Shown piece by piece: positions 54,131-63,930 of a stretch of DNA of 64,000 bases (positions are counted from its first letter, which is position 1; each line of letters starts with the position of its first letter). The notes beneath the pieces are model-generated. The model did no database searches and was not told the DNA's origin. It worked only from the letters and a program-made list of their open reading frames with translations. The stretch spans positions 1 through 64,000 of the forward strand of contig NZ_FMUS01000007.1 in assembly GCF_900101495.1 (NCBI RefSeq), in the 5' to 3' direction. The stretch is from Alkaliphilus peptidifermentans DSM 18978. GTDB lineage: Bacteria > Bacillota > Clostridia > Peptostreptococcales > Natronincolaceae. The position numbers and the translations under genes were made by a program.

Positions 54131-55186
54131 ATGAAAAAGTTTAAAGTTTTATCTTTATTAATGGCACTTATGATGGTTGTTACTATGTTTGTAGGATGTG
54201 GATCAACACCAACAAGTGAACCAGCAGGTGAGGAACCCGCAGTTTCAGATGCACCGCAAAAAATCAAAGTAGGTCTTTCTCTTCCAACACAAAGAGAAGA
54301 AAGATGGGTAAGAGATAAAGAAAAAATGGAAGAGGTTGCTGCACAAATGGGTATTGAGCTACTGGTTCGTGTAGCTGATGCCAATATGCAAGAGCAAATT
54401 ACTCAGGTAGAAGCACTATTAACCCAAGGTATTGATGTTCTTATTTTAGCTCCCCACGATGCTTCAGCAGCAGCTTCATTAGTTGATAAGGCTAAGCAAG
54501 AGGGTGTACCTGTAATCTCCTACGATCGACTAATCACCAACACTGATAAATTAGACATTTACTTATCCTTTGATAACGTAAAGGTTGGAGAACTTCAAGG
54601 TAAATTCATTACAGAGCAGGTTCCAGAAGGAAAATATATAATTATGTCTGGTGCGCCTACTGATAACAATGCAACACTATTTAAGCAAGGTGCAATGAAA
54701 TATATTCAACCTTTAATCGATGCAGGAAAAATTCAAGTTATAGCTGAGCAAGCAGTAGATAACTGGGTTCCAGAAAACGCTTTAAGAATAGTTGAAGCAG
54801 CCCTTGCGGCAAACAACAATGAAGTTGATGCAATATTAGCACCAAATGATGGAACAGCTGGAGCAGCTATTCAAGCTTTAGCAGCCCAAGGTTTAGCTGG
54901 AGATGTTCCGATTACAGGACAAGACGCTGAGAAGGCTGCAGCTAAAAGAATAGTAGAAGGAACACAGTCTATGACCATATTTAAAGATACAAGAGCTCTT
55001 GGTCAAGCAGCTATTGAGATAGCAATAGATCTTGCAGAAGGAAAAAATGTAAAAACAAATGGAGCAGTAGATAATGGCAAATTTGATGTACCATCTGTAC
55101 TACTTGAACCAGATGTAGTTACTGCAGATAACATTAGAGAAGTATTAGTAAATAGCGGCTACATTACTGAAGCAGATCTAAAATAA
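54131..55186 (+). CDS. xylF: D-xylose-type ABC transporter substrate-binding lipoprotein
   Basis: AAGGAGGA precedes the ATG. 351 residues; signal peptide ends in the lipobox MFVGC, followed by a Ser/Pro/Glu linker. The binding fold matches XylF: KVGLSLPTQREERWVRDKEK, VISYDRLITN, IYLSFDNVKVGELQG, DAILAPNDGTAGAAIQAL and ITGQDAEKAAAKRIVEGTQS. It captures sugar outside the cell for the XylG/XylH importer. It is clearly paralogous to the tethered protein at 32331. D-xylose is the probable ligand by family; a related aldopentose is possible. Confidence 0.88.
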   Translation: MKKFKVLSLLMALMMVVTMFVGCGSTPTSEPAGEEPAVSDAPQKIKVGLSLPTQREERWVRDKEKMEEVAAQMGIELLVRVADANMQEQITQVEALLTQGIDVLILAPHDASAAASLVDKAKQEGVPVISYDRLITNTDKLDIYLSFDNVKVGELQGKFITEQVPEGKYIIMSGAPTDNNATLFKQGAMKYIQPLIDAGKIQVIAEQAVDNWVPENALRIVEAALAANNNEVDAILAPNDGTAGAAIQALAAQGLAGDVPITGQDAEKAAAKRIVEGTQSMTIFKDTRALGQAAIEIAIDLAEGKNVKTNGAVDNGKFDVPSVLLEPDVVTADNIREVLVNSGYITEADLK

Positions 55187-55211
55187 TAGGTGATTTGTTC
55201 TGTTAGCCTGC

Positions 55212-55247
55212 GGGAGGAATAGCTATTTAAGTTATTCCTCCCTCTTT
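55212..55247 (+). terminator. Attenuating hairpin between xylF and xylG
   Basis: A 10-bp stem (GGGAGGAATA against TATTCCTCCC) followed by TCTTTT. Such partial terminators after binding-protein genes raise the ratio of binding protein to transporter. Confidence 0.7.
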
Positions 55248-55268
55248 TAGAAAGGTGGATGAAGCAAA

Positions 55269-56819
55269 ATGAGTGAATATATTTTAGAGATGCAGGAGAT
55301 TGTTAAAGAGTTTCCAGGGGTTAAAGCACTTGATAATGTTAACCTAAAGGTTAAACGGGGCGAAATACATGCTTTAGTAGGTGAAAATGGAGCTGGTAAA
55401 TCAACCCTAATGAAGGTATTAAGTGGAGTATATCCCTACGGAAAATATACAGGGCAGATACTAATTAATGGTGTAGAACAAAGGTTTAATACTATTAAAG
55501 ACAGTGAGGCTGCAGGGGTAGGAATCATATATCAAGAGCTAACGTTGGTAAAGCAAATGAATATATGCGAGAATATATTCCTAGGTAGTGAATTTGAAAA
55601 GTTTGGAGTAATTGATTGGAATAGGGCCATGGCAGAAACCAACAGACTTATAAAGGAAGTGGGCCTTTCATCTGGCCCTGATACTAGAATTGTTAATCTA
55701 GGTATTGGAAAACAACAGTTGGTGGAGATAGCTAAGGCTCTTTCAAAAAATATTAAGATACTAATTTTAGATGAACCCACAGCAGCTTTAAATGAGACAG
55801 ATAGTGAGAATTTGTTGAGTATTATTAAGGCCCTAAAAAAAGAGGGAATAACCTGTATTTATATTTCACATAAACTTAAGGAAGTCAAAGCCATTGCCGA
55901 TACCATTACGATATTAAGAGATGGTAGGACAATTGAAAGCTACCCAAACAATGAATTGGTTGATCAAAGTAAGATCATCACTGGAATGGTTGGAAGAGAG
56001 CTAAAACAGCTTTTTCCAAGACAAGAGCATACTCCAGGGGATGTTGTTTTGGAAGTGAAGAATTGGAACGTATACAATCCAGAATTACCTGATAGGAAGG
56101 CTATTGATAATGTAAGCTTTAATGCCAGAAAAGGTGAAATACTTGGCGTAGCAGGGTTAATGGGTTCTGGTAGAACAGAATTGATGATGAGTCTATTTGG
56201 AGCATACGGAATTAATAAAACTGGGGAAATAATTATAGATAATGAATTAGTTAAAGTAAAAGAACCAAGGGATGCCATTGAAAAAGGCTTGTGTTATCTC
56301 TCGGAGGATAGGAAAAAAACTGGATTGGTTTTAATGATGGATATTAAAGAAAATATAACTCTTTCCAATTTAAATAAAATTTCCAACATAATGGGAATCA
56401 ATGAGAATGAAGAAATTAAGGCAGCTAACGAATATGTAAAGGCATTGAAAATAAAGACACCTTCAATAGAGCAAAAAGTAAAAAACCTAAGTGGTGGAAA
56501 TCAGCAGAAGGTTGTTATAGCAAAATGGTTAATGGCTAAACCAAAGGTACTAGTATTGGATGAACCGACTAGAGGGATAGACGTTGGAGCTAAATTTGAA
56601 ATCTATAACATAATGAATAAGTTAGCAGATCAGGGTGTAAGCATTATAATGATTTCTTCAGAATTACCTGAAGTTTTAGGGATGAGTGATAGAATTCTTG
56701 TAATGCACGAAGGAAAAATTTCTACTGAACTGGATTGGAAGGATGCAGATCAAGAAACTATTATGTACTATGCAACCGGCCAACAGCCTAGAACCCTGAA
56801 GGAATTAGAGGAGGTTTAA
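55269..56819 (+). CDS. xylG: Sugar ABC transporter ATP-binding protein, double cassette
   Basis: 516 residues with two fused ABC domains as in XylG/RbsA. Cassette 1: Walker A GENGAGKST, Walker B ILILDEPTAAL, signature NLGIGKQQLVEIAKAL. Cassette 2 has a degenerate P-loop GLMGSGRTE, signature LSGGNQQKV and VLVLDEPTRGID. This one-good, one-degenerate pattern is normal for the family. It powers import with XylH, which starts three bases after its stop. Confidence 0.92.
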   Translation: MSEYILEMQEIVKEFPGVKALDNVNLKVKRGEIHALVGENGAGKSTLMKVLSGVYPYGKYTGQILINGVEQRFNTIKDSEAAGVGIIYQELTLVKQMNICENIFLGSEFEKFGVIDWNRAMAETNRLIKEVGLSSGPDTRIVNLGIGKQQLVEIAKALSKNIKILILDEPTAALNETDSENLLSIIKALKKEGITCIYISHKLKEVKAIADTITILRDGRTIESYPNNELVDQSKIITGMVGRELKQLFPRQEHTPGDVVLEVKNWNVYNPELPDRKAIDNVSFNARKGEILGVAGLMGSGRTELMMSLFGAYGINKTGEIIIDNELVKVKEPRDAIEKGLCYLSEDRKKTGLVLMMDIKENITLSNLNKISNIMGINENEEIKAANEYVKALKIKTPSIEQKVKNLSGGNQQKVVIAKWLMAKPKVLVLDEPTRGIDVGAKFEIYNIMNKLADQGVSIIMISSELPEVLGMSDRILVMHEGKISTELDWKDADQETIMYYATGQQPRTLKELEEV

Positions 56820-56822
56820 TTC

Positions 56823-58028
56823 ATGATAAGTAAAGTGAAAAGTGAACAAAGTCCAATAGAAATCATCAAGCTATCCCTAAGGAATAATTTTAGACAATAT
56901 ACAATGTTTATAGCTTTAATCGGTATTATGATTATTTTTTCAGCTTTAAGTGACTTTTTCTTAACACCAAGAAATCTTTCCACATTGTTTCTACAAACTG
57001 CCCATATTGCAGTATTAGCCTGTGGAGTAGTTTTGGTAATTGTAGCAGGGCATATTGATTTATCTATAGGTGCTTTAGTGGGCTTTACTGGTGCAGTAGT
57101 AGCTATTTTACCTGCTCGATTTGGTATTGGTATTATTCCATCTATTATAATAACAATAGCAGTGGGTGCCTTGGTGGGATTATGGCAGGGCTATTGGGTA
57201 GCCTATAGAGAAGTACCTGCCTTTATTGTGACCTTGGCAGGCATGATGATCCTTAATGGACTTCTTTTAGGAGTAACAAAGGGAGAAACTGTTGCAACAA
57301 GTGGAGTGTTTAATAAAATAGGTGGAGGATATTTACCTAATTTGTTTATTCAAAGTACACCAAGGGATATGATACCCCATGATACAACAGTTATTATAGG
57401 GCTGTTGGTAATAGGAGCATATCTTTGGATGGAGTTTTCAAGAAGAAAAGAAAGAATTAAATATGGTTTTGATATACTACCAATGTCTCTATTCATAACT
57501 AAAATAGTTCTAGTTATTGCACTGATTTCAGCAATATTTTCTGTAATGGCTTTATATCTTGGTATTCCATATTCTATTTTAATCCTAATGTTGGTTGGTA
57601 GCCTCTATACATTTTTAACAACTAAGACCACCTTTGGCCGGCACGTATATGCAATTGGCGGTAACAAAGAAGCTGCAAAACTATCAGGAATCAATATTAA
57701 GCAACGAACCCTATGGATATTTATTTCTTCTGGAATCCTAGGAGCAATTGGTGGAATTATATATACTGCTAGGGTGGGTTCAGCAGCTGCTTCAGCAGGC
57801 GTTGGAATGGAGTTGGATGTTATTGCTGCCGCTATTATAGGTGGCACCAGTACCTTAGGAGGAGAAGGAACAATCATTGGAGCCATAATTGGTGCACTGG
57901 TAATGTCTACATTGAATAACGGCATGCTGTTACTAGATGTAGGAACTACCCAAAGGCTAATTGTACGTGGATTAGTACTTCTTATTGCTGTATGGATTGA
58001 TATATCCTCCCGTAAAAAAGGAGCATAA
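56823..58028 (+). CDS. xylH: Sugar ABC transporter permease
   Basis: 401 residues with ~10-12 TM helices. Family landmarks of XylH/RbsC permeases are present: VVLVIVAGHIDLSIGALVGF, EVPAFIVTLAGMMILNGLL, TFGRHVYAIGGNKEAAKLSG (the EAA-like loop contacting the ATPase) and AAAIIGGTSTLGGEGTIIG. The length and the extra loop around residue 170-235 favour XylH over RbsC. It completes the XylF-XylG-XylH operon. Confidence 0.92.
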   Translation: MISKVKSEQSPIEIIKLSLRNNFRQYTMFIALIGIMIIFSALSDFFLTPRNLSTLFLQTAHIAVLACGVVLVIVAGHIDLSIGALVGFTGAVVAILPARFGIGIIPSIIITIAVGALVGLWQGYWVAYREVPAFIVTLAGMMILNGLLLGVTKGETVATSGVFNKIGGGYLPNLFIQSTPRDMIPHDTTVIIGLLVIGAYLWMEFSRRKERIKYGFDILPMSLFITKIVLVIALISAIFSVMALYLGIPYSILILMLVGSLYTFLTTKTTFGRHVYAIGGNKEAAKLSGINIKQRTLWIFISSGILGAIGGIIYTARVGSAAASAGVGMELDVIAAAIIGGTSTLGGEGTIIGAIIGALVMSTLNNGMLLLDVGTTQRLIVRGLVLLIAVWIDISSRKKGA

Positions 58029-58053
58029 GTTTCCCCTTAACATAGAAACATAT

Positions 58054-58092
58054 AAAGAGGATCATTCTTATTAGATAGAATGATCCTTTTGC
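58054..58092 (+). terminator. Terminator of the xylFGH operon
   Basis: An 11-bp stem AGGATCATTCT / AGAATGATCCT (58058-58068 / 58077-58087) followed by TTT, 26 bases after the xylH stop. Confidence 0.8.
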
Positions 58093-58195
58093 CATTTATT
58101 TACTTAAATATTTATTATATGATATAATATTCCAGTAGTCTAGAGGAAAAATTTCCTTAATTGTTTTAAATTTACTACATAAAGGAGTGAATAAC

Positions 58196-58981
58196 TTGTT
58201 CAATAATGAGCCTATTATTAATATAAGAGGGTTAAGAATGAATTATGGTGAAAAAGAAGTGTTAAAAGGTATAAATTTAGAAATATATAAGGGTCAGATT
58301 ATTGGATATATCGGACCAAATGGAGCAGGAAAAAGTACTACTGTTAAAATAATCCTTGGAATAATTGAAGGATATGAGGGTGAAATTAAAATTTTTGGAG
58401 AAGATATTTCACTAAATAGAATCGAGTACAAAAGAAGAATTGGATATGTACCCGAGACTGCCGAAATATATGATAGCCTTACTGGATACGAATATATAAC
58501 CTTCATCGGAGAGGTATATGGAATGGAGCTGGAGATTATAAACGAAAAGGCTAGGAAGCTAATGGGATTGTTTGGAATAGAGGAAGCATATCACGAGAGA
58601 ATATCCTCCTATTCAAAAGGAATGAAGCAAAAGCTTTTAATTATAGCCAGTCTTTTGCATAATCCAGATATACTATTTTTAGATGAGCCTTTAAGTGGAT
58701 TAGATGCCAATAGTGTTATGATTTTTAAGGAAATCCTTGCAGAGCTTGCTTCCCGAGGCAAAACAATTTTTTACTCATCTCATATAATGGAGATAGTTGA
58801 AAAAATCAGTAGTAGAATTATTCTCCTTAATGATGGGGCAGTGGTTGCTGATGGGACATTTGGTGAATTAAAAGAGAAAAGCAAAGAGGGTTCCCTTGAA
58901 GAAATTTTTAATCAGTTAACAGGCTTCAAAGAATATAAAGAAATAGCAAATGAATTTGTTACTACCCTACAAGGAGTGTAA
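58196..58981 (+). CDS. ABC transporter ATP-binding protein
   Basis: TTG 58196 is eight bases after AAAGGAG; GTG 58187 lies inside that site. 261 residues, one cassette with Walker A GPNGAGKST, signature SYSKGMKQKL, Walker B ILFLDEPLSGLD and switch His in IFYSSHIMEIV. The YSKGMKQ signature and the VPETAEIYDSLTGYEYI motif belong to ABC-2/exporter-type ATPases such as the NatA/YtrB group. It is coupled to the permease three bases downstream. Substrate unknown. Confidence 0.88.
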   Translation: MFNNEPIINIRGLRMNYGEKEVLKGINLEIYKGQIIGYIGPNGAGKSTTVKIILGIIEGYEGEIKIFGEDISLNRIEYKRRIGYVPETAEIYDSLTGYEYITFIGEVYGMELEIINEKARKLMGLFGIEEAYHERISSYSKGMKQKLLIIASLLHNPDILFLDEPLSGLDANSVMIFKEILAELASRGKTIFYSSHIMEIVEKISSRIILLNDGAVVADGTFGELKEKSKEGSLEEIFNQLTGFKEYKEIANEFVTTLQGV

Positions 58982-58984
58982 TCA

Positions 58985-60643
58985 ATGGAACATACAAAGA
59001 TCCTGAAAATTTTAGATGCTTTTAAATGGGTTTATGGAAAACTTGGTGTAAACTATCCTATTATGCGTAAAATTTTGCAGGTTAAACTAATGATGGATGA
59101 AAGGCGTACTCCAACGATATTAATAAACAACAATACAAATGCAGAGGAAGGCAACATGTTTGCTAAGTCTCTACTTATGTATGGAATTTGGGGAATAATT
59201 ATTATGCTATTCATTTTCCCGCCCTTTCCTTTGTTCTACAAAATGAATATAATTATTGGAATGATTCTTTTCTTAGTAATGTCTGTAATGATTTCTGATT
59301 ATTCATCAGTACTTTTAGATATAAAAGAGAAGAATATTCTAAATCCAAAACCAATTGATAACAGAACTATTAATGCTGCAAAAACAACCCATATTATTAT
59401 TTACATGTTTATGATAATTTTAGCCTGTGCTGCACCTACATTAATTGCTGGAACCATAAAATATGGAGTGACTTTTGGAATTGTTTTTTCACTTCAGCTA
59501 TTTCTTATTGCAGGTCTTATTATGTTTTTCACATCATTACTGTACTTTTTTATACTTTTCTTTTTTGATGGAGAAAAACTGAAGGATATTATTAATTATT
59601 TTCAAATTATACTTGCAGTAGCTATGATATTGGCCTATCAATTAATTGGTCGTATCTTTGTTATTTTTGATTTCAATATATCCTTTACACCAGCTTGGTG
59701 GAACTATTTACTACCCTCAACATGGTTTGCAGCCCAATATACCTTATTCATTGAAGGTAATTATGCTAGCCATTATATAATATTTAGTTTAGCAGGCTTG
59801 TTTATTCCATTAATAACTATGGTTATTTACTATAAAGTAGCTTCCCCCTACTTTGAAGGATACCTACAAAAATTAAATAATAATAGTGGAGATACCATTA
59901 GAAAGTATAATATAAAGAAGCCTTCAAAATTCGTAAAACTATTATGTCCAAATAAAACTCAAGAGGTTTTTTATATATTTACTAAAAATATGATAAAGAA
60001 AGAACGGGCCCTAAAGCTGAAAATATACCCCAATATAGCATTTGCAGCTGTGTTACCCTTTTTAATGTTTATGAGGGGCTTAGATGCTGGATCCTTCCCT
60101 GAATTTTTATCAATAATAAGGGAAGGTAGAAATTACTTATCTATGTATATGAGTACAGCACTTTTAATTGCAAGCTATCCTATAATCAGTACAAGTGAAA
60201 ATAATAAGGCAGCATGGATTTATAAGACTTTACCAATTAAGAATTTATCAGCCGTATATAAAGGATCAATTAAGTGCTTTATAGCTACTATTGTTTTACC
60301 TGTATTTTTGTTTGTTTCTCTTGTGTTTACATTAATTTATGGAATAGATATTATAGGCCATATTGCGATAATATTTATTAGCTCTTTAATTACTCTGCTC
60401 TTTATTTTTTCTATGATTGGGAAGGAGCTTCCCTTTAGTCAGGATTTTCAATATGTTAAGCATAGCAGTATATCTTCATTTTTTGGAACAGCCTTTATAA
60501 TCGGTATTTCAGCGGCAATCCATTGGATAATAGCTTCAAGAGGATATAACATAATTCCATATTTAATATTAGTTAGTATTTTTCTAATCGTTTTGTGGAT
60601 AATCACTTTTAATAAAATAGAGAAATCTCTTAAATATAATTAG
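58985..60643 (+). CDS. Large ABC transporter permease
   Basis: 552 residues with about ten to twelve hydrophobic segments, a cytoplasmic N-terminal stretch of ~60 residues, and a large loop (~290-350). No extracellular domain. It partners the ATPase just upstream in what looks like an exporter. I do not recognise a named family. A perfect terminator hairpin closes the pair. Possible roles are export of a lipid, peptide or drug. Confidence 0.8.
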   Translation: MEHTKILKILDAFKWVYGKLGVNYPIMRKILQVKLMMDERRTPTILINNNTNAEEGNMFAKSLLMYGIWGIIIMLFIFPPFPLFYKMNIIIGMILFLVMSVMISDYSSVLLDIKEKNILNPKPIDNRTINAAKTTHIIIYMFMIILACAAPTLIAGTIKYGVTFGIVFSLQLFLIAGLIMFFTSLLYFFILFFFDGEKLKDIINYFQIILAVAMILAYQLIGRIFVIFDFNISFTPAWWNYLLPSTWFAAQYTLFIEGNYASHYIIFSLAGLFIPLITMVIYYKVASPYFEGYLQKLNNNSGDTIRKYNIKKPSKFVKLLCPNKTQEVFYIFTKNMIKKERALKLKIYPNIAFAAVLPFLMFMRGLDAGSFPEFLSIIREGRNYLSMYMSTALLIASYPIISTSENNKAAWIYKTLPIKNLSAVYKGSIKCFIATIVLPVFLFVSLVFTLIYGIDIIGHIAIIFISSLITLLFIFSMIGKELPFSQDFQYVKHSSISSFFGTAFIIGISAAIHWIIASRGYNIIPYLILVSIFLIVLWIITFNKIEKSLKYN

Positions 60644-60657
60644 ATTATCTTAGGTAC

Positions 60658-60694
60658 AAAAATGGCAATGAATCAATTGATTCATTGCCATTTT
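60658..60694. terminator. Bidirectional terminator between permease and superoxide dismutase genes
   Basis: Nearly perfect palindrome: AAAATGGCAATGAATCAA then its complement, followed by T on the plus strand and on the minus strand. It lies between two convergent genes. Confidence 0.85.
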
Positions 60695-60723
60695 GATAGA
60701 AAGGAGTAAAAACTCAGTATATG

Positions 60724-61335
60724 TTATCTGTACATTTTATATCGATTATTTACATAATCCCAATCGATTACATTCCAGAAGGCTTGAATATAATCTGGCC
60801 GCTTGTTTTGGTATTTTAGGTAGTAGGCATGCTCCCAAACGTCAATTCCCATTAGCACCTTATTTCCATCCATGATAGGATTATCCTGGTTTGGTGTAGA
60901 TGTAATTTCCAATTTACCCTCTGAGTTAATTATTAACCATGCCCAACCACTACCAAATCGTGTTGTGGCAGCTTTATTGAAGGAATCTTGAAACTGCTGG
61001 AAGCTACCAAAGGTATTATTAATTTCTTCTAACAAATCTCCTTTAGGCTCTCCACCACCATTTGGGCTTAAGACATTCCAAAAGATGTCGTGATTATAAT
61101 AGCCGCCCCCATTATTTCTTACAGCCCAATAAATTTCTGTAGGGACCTGGTCAAGGTATTGAAGGAGATCTTCAATGTCCATATCGGATAATTTGGCATG
61201 CCCCTCCAATGCGGCATTAAGATTATTAATATATCCTTGGTGATGCTTTGAATGATGAATTTCCATAGTTTCTTTATCAATATATGGTTCTAATGAATCA
61301 TAGAAATAGTTTAATTCTGGCAATTTGTAAGTCAT
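60724..61335 (-). CDS. sodA: Superoxide dismutase, Mn/Fe family
   Basis: ATG 61335 follows GGGAGGAAT; an upstream ATG at 61398 would add 21 residues not found in the family and cross the Fur box. 203 residues. Metal ligands: His in [11 protein letters not shown], His in [11 protein letters not shown], Asp and His in [11 protein letters not shown]. The family converts superoxide to oxygen and peroxide. Mn versus Fe cannot be fixed by eye. An SOD implies exposure to air and some oxygen tolerance. A near-perfect Fur box 68 bases upstream predicts iron control. Confidence 0.95.
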   Translation of the reverse strand: MTYKLPELNYFYDSLEPYIDKETMEIHHSKHHQGYINNLNAALEGHAKLSDMDIEDLLQYLDQVPTEIYWAVRNNGGGYYNHDIFWNVLSPNGGGEPKGDLLEEINNTFGSFQQFQDSFNKAATTRFGSGWAWLIINSEGKLEITSTPNQDNPIMDGNKVLMGIDVWEHAYYLKYQNKRPDYIQAFWNVIDWDYVNNRYKMYR

Positions 61336-61402
61336 ATTTAATTCCTCCCTGTATATCTGTATATTAGCTCTATAAGCTCTTGATTCTAATATACCCATAA
61401 AG

Positions 61403-61421
61403 GATAATAATAATCATTATC
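61403..61421. promoter_or_regulatory. Fur box upstream of the superoxide dismutase gene
   Basis: GATAATAATAATCATTATC matches the 19-bp Fur consensus GATAATGATAATCATTATC at 18 of 19 positions. It is 68 bases before the SOD start on the minus strand, where a promoter would be expected. Confidence 0.75.
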
Positions 61422-61430
61422 AATACAAAT

Positions 61431-61464
61431 ATAAAAAAATAGCCTGCCGGAGTGGCAAGCTATT
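61431..61464 (-). terminator. Terminator of the branched-chain aminotransferase gene
   Basis: Stem AATAGCCTGCC / GGCAAGCTATT (one mismatch-type G-T pair) with a 5-base loop; on the minus strand it is followed by TTTTTTT. It lies 12 bases after the stop and before the SOD promoter. Confidence 0.85.
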
Positions 61465-61475
61465 ATATATATTTC

Positions 61476-62495
61476 TTATTTAACCTCTACAATCCATCCT
61501 TCTGGAGATTCTACATCACCAAATTGTATGCCGCATAGAGTGTCGTATAGCTTTTTAGTAACAGGACCAACCTCTTTTTCGCTGTGGAACACATGTAGAT
61601 TACCTTTATACTCTATTCCACCAATAGGTGTAATAACAGCAGCAGTACCACAGGCACCAGCTTCTTTAAATTCATCTAGATTATTTACTAATACATCTCT
61701 TTCTTCAACCTCCATACCAAGATATTCTTTGGCAAGATACATCAATGAATACTTTGTAATACTAGGAAGAATAGATGGAGATACTGGAGTTATAAATTTA
61801 TCGTCCTTTGTAATCCCAAAGAAGTTAGCAGCTCCAACCTCTTCTATTCTTGTATGGGTCATTGGGTCAAGATAGATACAGTCTGCATATCCTTTTTCAA
61901 CTGCAAGCTTATGGGGATAAAGACTTCCAGCATAGTTACCGCCAACCTTAGCTGCACCAGTTCCATATGGGGCTGCACGGTCATACTCAGAAATAGTAAA
62001 GTTCACAGGGTTCATGCCACCCTTAAAGTATGGGCCAACAGGCACGCAAAATACGCAAAATAAGTACTCAGGAGCAGGCTTTACACCAAGGTTATCGCCA
62101 ACACCAATTACAAAGGGTCTTAAGTAAAGAGTAGCACCAGTACCGTAGGGTGGTACATAATCTTCATTTGCCTTAACAACTTGGATACATGCATCGATGA
62201 ATTTTTCTATAGGCATTTCAGGCATCATTATACGTCGACAGCTAGCATTCATCCGTTTTGCATTCTCATCAGGCCTGAAAAGCTGAATCTTTCCATCCTT
62301 AGTTCGATAGGCCTTTAATCCTTCAAAGCACTGTTGTCCATAATGAAGAGCTGTTGAAGATTCGCTTAGTGTGATATTATTGTCCTCAACCAATTGTCCT
62401 TCATCCCACTTGCCATCCTTCCACCTTGACACGTAACGTAAATCTGTCTTCATATAACCGAAGCCTAGTTTACCCCAATCAATGTTTTTACTCAT
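61476..62495 (-). CDS. ilvE: Branched-chain amino acid aminotransferase, class IV PLP enzyme
   Basis: GGAGGGG precedes ATG 62495. 339 residues; the length fits the type II BCAT group. Visible motifs: [16 protein letters not shown] near residue 50, [14 protein letters not shown], and the PLP Lys in [19 protein letters not shown], then [12 protein letters not shown]. It transfers the amino group between glutamate and Leu, Ile or Val, in synthesis or breakdown. It is alone here, away from ilv/leu genes. Confidence 0.95.
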   Translation of the reverse strand: MSKNIDWGKLGFGYMKTDLRYVSRWKDGKWDEGQLVEDNNITLSESSTALHYGQQCFEGLKAYRTKDGKIQLFRPDENAKRMNASCRRIMMPEMPIEKFIDACIQVVKANEDYVPPYGTGATLYLRPFVIGVGDNLGVKPAPEYLFCVFCVPVGPYFKGGMNPVNFTISEYDRAAPYGTGAAKVGGNYAGSLYPHKLAVEKGYADCIYLDPMTHTRIEEVGAANFFGITKDDKFITPVSPSILPSITKYSLMYLAKEYLGMEVEERDVLVNNLDEFKEAGACGTAAVITPIGGIEYKGNLHVFHSEKEVGPVTKKLYDTLCGIQFGDVESPEGWIVEVK

Positions 62496-62717
62496 GGAAT
62501 CCCCTCCTTATTATATATACTTTTACAAATGTAAAAGCAAAAATACACCTAAATCTAATACATTAATGTACCAATATAACTAATTTCTATATTAATTATA
62601 TCACAATTTGATAAATGTACATCAAATTTAACTGGTTGGAAAATAAGTCGAAATGTTTAGAATAGTCAGTATTAGACATACAAACATCCAATTGCAATAG
62701 CAGTTTCAATACCTGTT

Positions 62718-63662
62718 TTATTGTGGTTTACTTATAAACATTTGAGTAATCATGTATCCATATTGTTGGCTAGGGCGTATACCAATACCAATATGAGTGA
62801 AATCTGGATTTAAGATATTCTTTCTATGACCACTTGAGTCCATTAAAGCTGTATGGGCATTTTCAATTGAGGCATTGGCGGCTAAATTTTCTCCAGCATG
62901 TAGGTAGTCAACACCATAGCTGTCAAGCATTTCGAAGGGACTGCCATGAATTGGAGAGTAGTGACTAAAATAATTGTTGTCAATCATATCCTGAGATTTA
63001 ATTCTAGCTACGCGTGTTACCTCAAAGCTAATCTGTAAAGGAGGAAGACCATTAGTTTGTCTTGCACTATTAACTAAGTCCACCAGTTGCTGTTCTTCAG
63101 ATGAAAGGTTTCTTCCCTGTGCTCCTTCCATAGTAGTTTCTTGTGGTTGCCTATTTGGAGTATCATTTTGATCTCCTGCCTGCTCTGGAATTCTTGGCCC
63201 AGGCATTACCTGTTGTCTTTCAGCTCCTGCAGAGCCGTCTCCCCACTGTACATCATCTGGTGTTGCTTCTGGAACTACCTCAGTACCCTCTTGGTATTGG
63301 GCAAAAGGAATTTCTTCGCCATTACCTCCATTTCTTTCTTTTACAACTGGGGTTGCTGAATCCACCTCTATTGACCCAATTTGATTATTATCCAATTGTA
63401 TTACATACCAATCGTTAACATGATCTAAAACCCTTACCACATCATTAAGCTTAAGATTTGCTATAGTTTCAAAATCTCTTCCCAGGCCAGATTTGACTTC
63501 TACATCATTTTTAGTTATACGTCCATGTTTAACGGGAGCAGTATGAAAGATGGAAGATTCTTTATAATCAACCTGATTGTCACCAGGTGGGCGCTCTTGG
63601 GGAGGAGCACAAGAAGTCAACAGAAATAGTGAAGCAAGTAGTATAAAAATTCTATTTTTCAT
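62718..63662 (-). CDS. CAP-domain lipoprotein with SH3-like domain (YkwD-like)
   Basis: ATG 63662 is eight bases after GGAGG; an in-frame ATG at 63677 lies upstream of that site. 314 residues: signal peptide with lipobox LLTSC; an SH3b-like domain (~40-110; VEVKSGLGRDFETI, WYVIQLDNNQIGSI); a Pro/Gln/Glu-rich linker (~110-190); and a C-terminal CAP/SCP domain with VNSARQTNGLPPL, YFSHYSPIHGSPF (His), HAGENLA (His, Glu) and SSGHRKNIL. The layout is that of YkwD-type proteins linked to envelope or spore functions. 62496-62717 contains no gene. Confidence 0.9.
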   Translation of the reverse strand: MKNRIFILLASLFLLTSCAPPQERPPGDNQVDYKESSIFHTAPVKHGRITKNDVEVKSGLGRDFETIANLKLNDVVRVLDHVNDWYVIQLDNNQIGSIEVDSATPVVKERNGGNGEEIPFAQYQEGTEVVPEATPDDVQWGDGSAGAERQQVMPGPRIPEQAGDQNDTPNRQPQETTMEGAQGRNLSSEEQQLVDLVNSARQTNGLPPLQISFEVTRVARIKSQDMIDNNYFSHYSPIHGSPFEMLDSYGVDYLHAGENLAANASIENAHTALMDSSGHRKNILNPDFTHIGIGIRPSQQYGYMITQMFISKPQ

Positions 63663-63930
63663 TATTAATACCTCCATTTCAAATTTTGTGAAGCTAATTA
63701 TATTATTTGCTATTTACCAAAAAGGAATCGTACTTTAACTAAATAATTTATAATTTTTTCAATTTATTATTTCAAGTGGTCAAATTGTAGTTAATACGCT
63801 GTCACTTTTTGACATATTACACGAAAATAAAGCAAAGCTTGTATAAATATGATAGAATTAATTATGTATAGCTTTTAATAATAACTAAAGTACTACAGAC
63901 GTAAGGGGATACCTTTTAGAGGGAGGAACT

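Noticed and set aside
62640-62670. AGTCGAA-type heptamer near the CAP-domain gene as a Spo0A site
   Set aside because: Only a single imperfect heptamer is present and it is not placed at a credible promoter.
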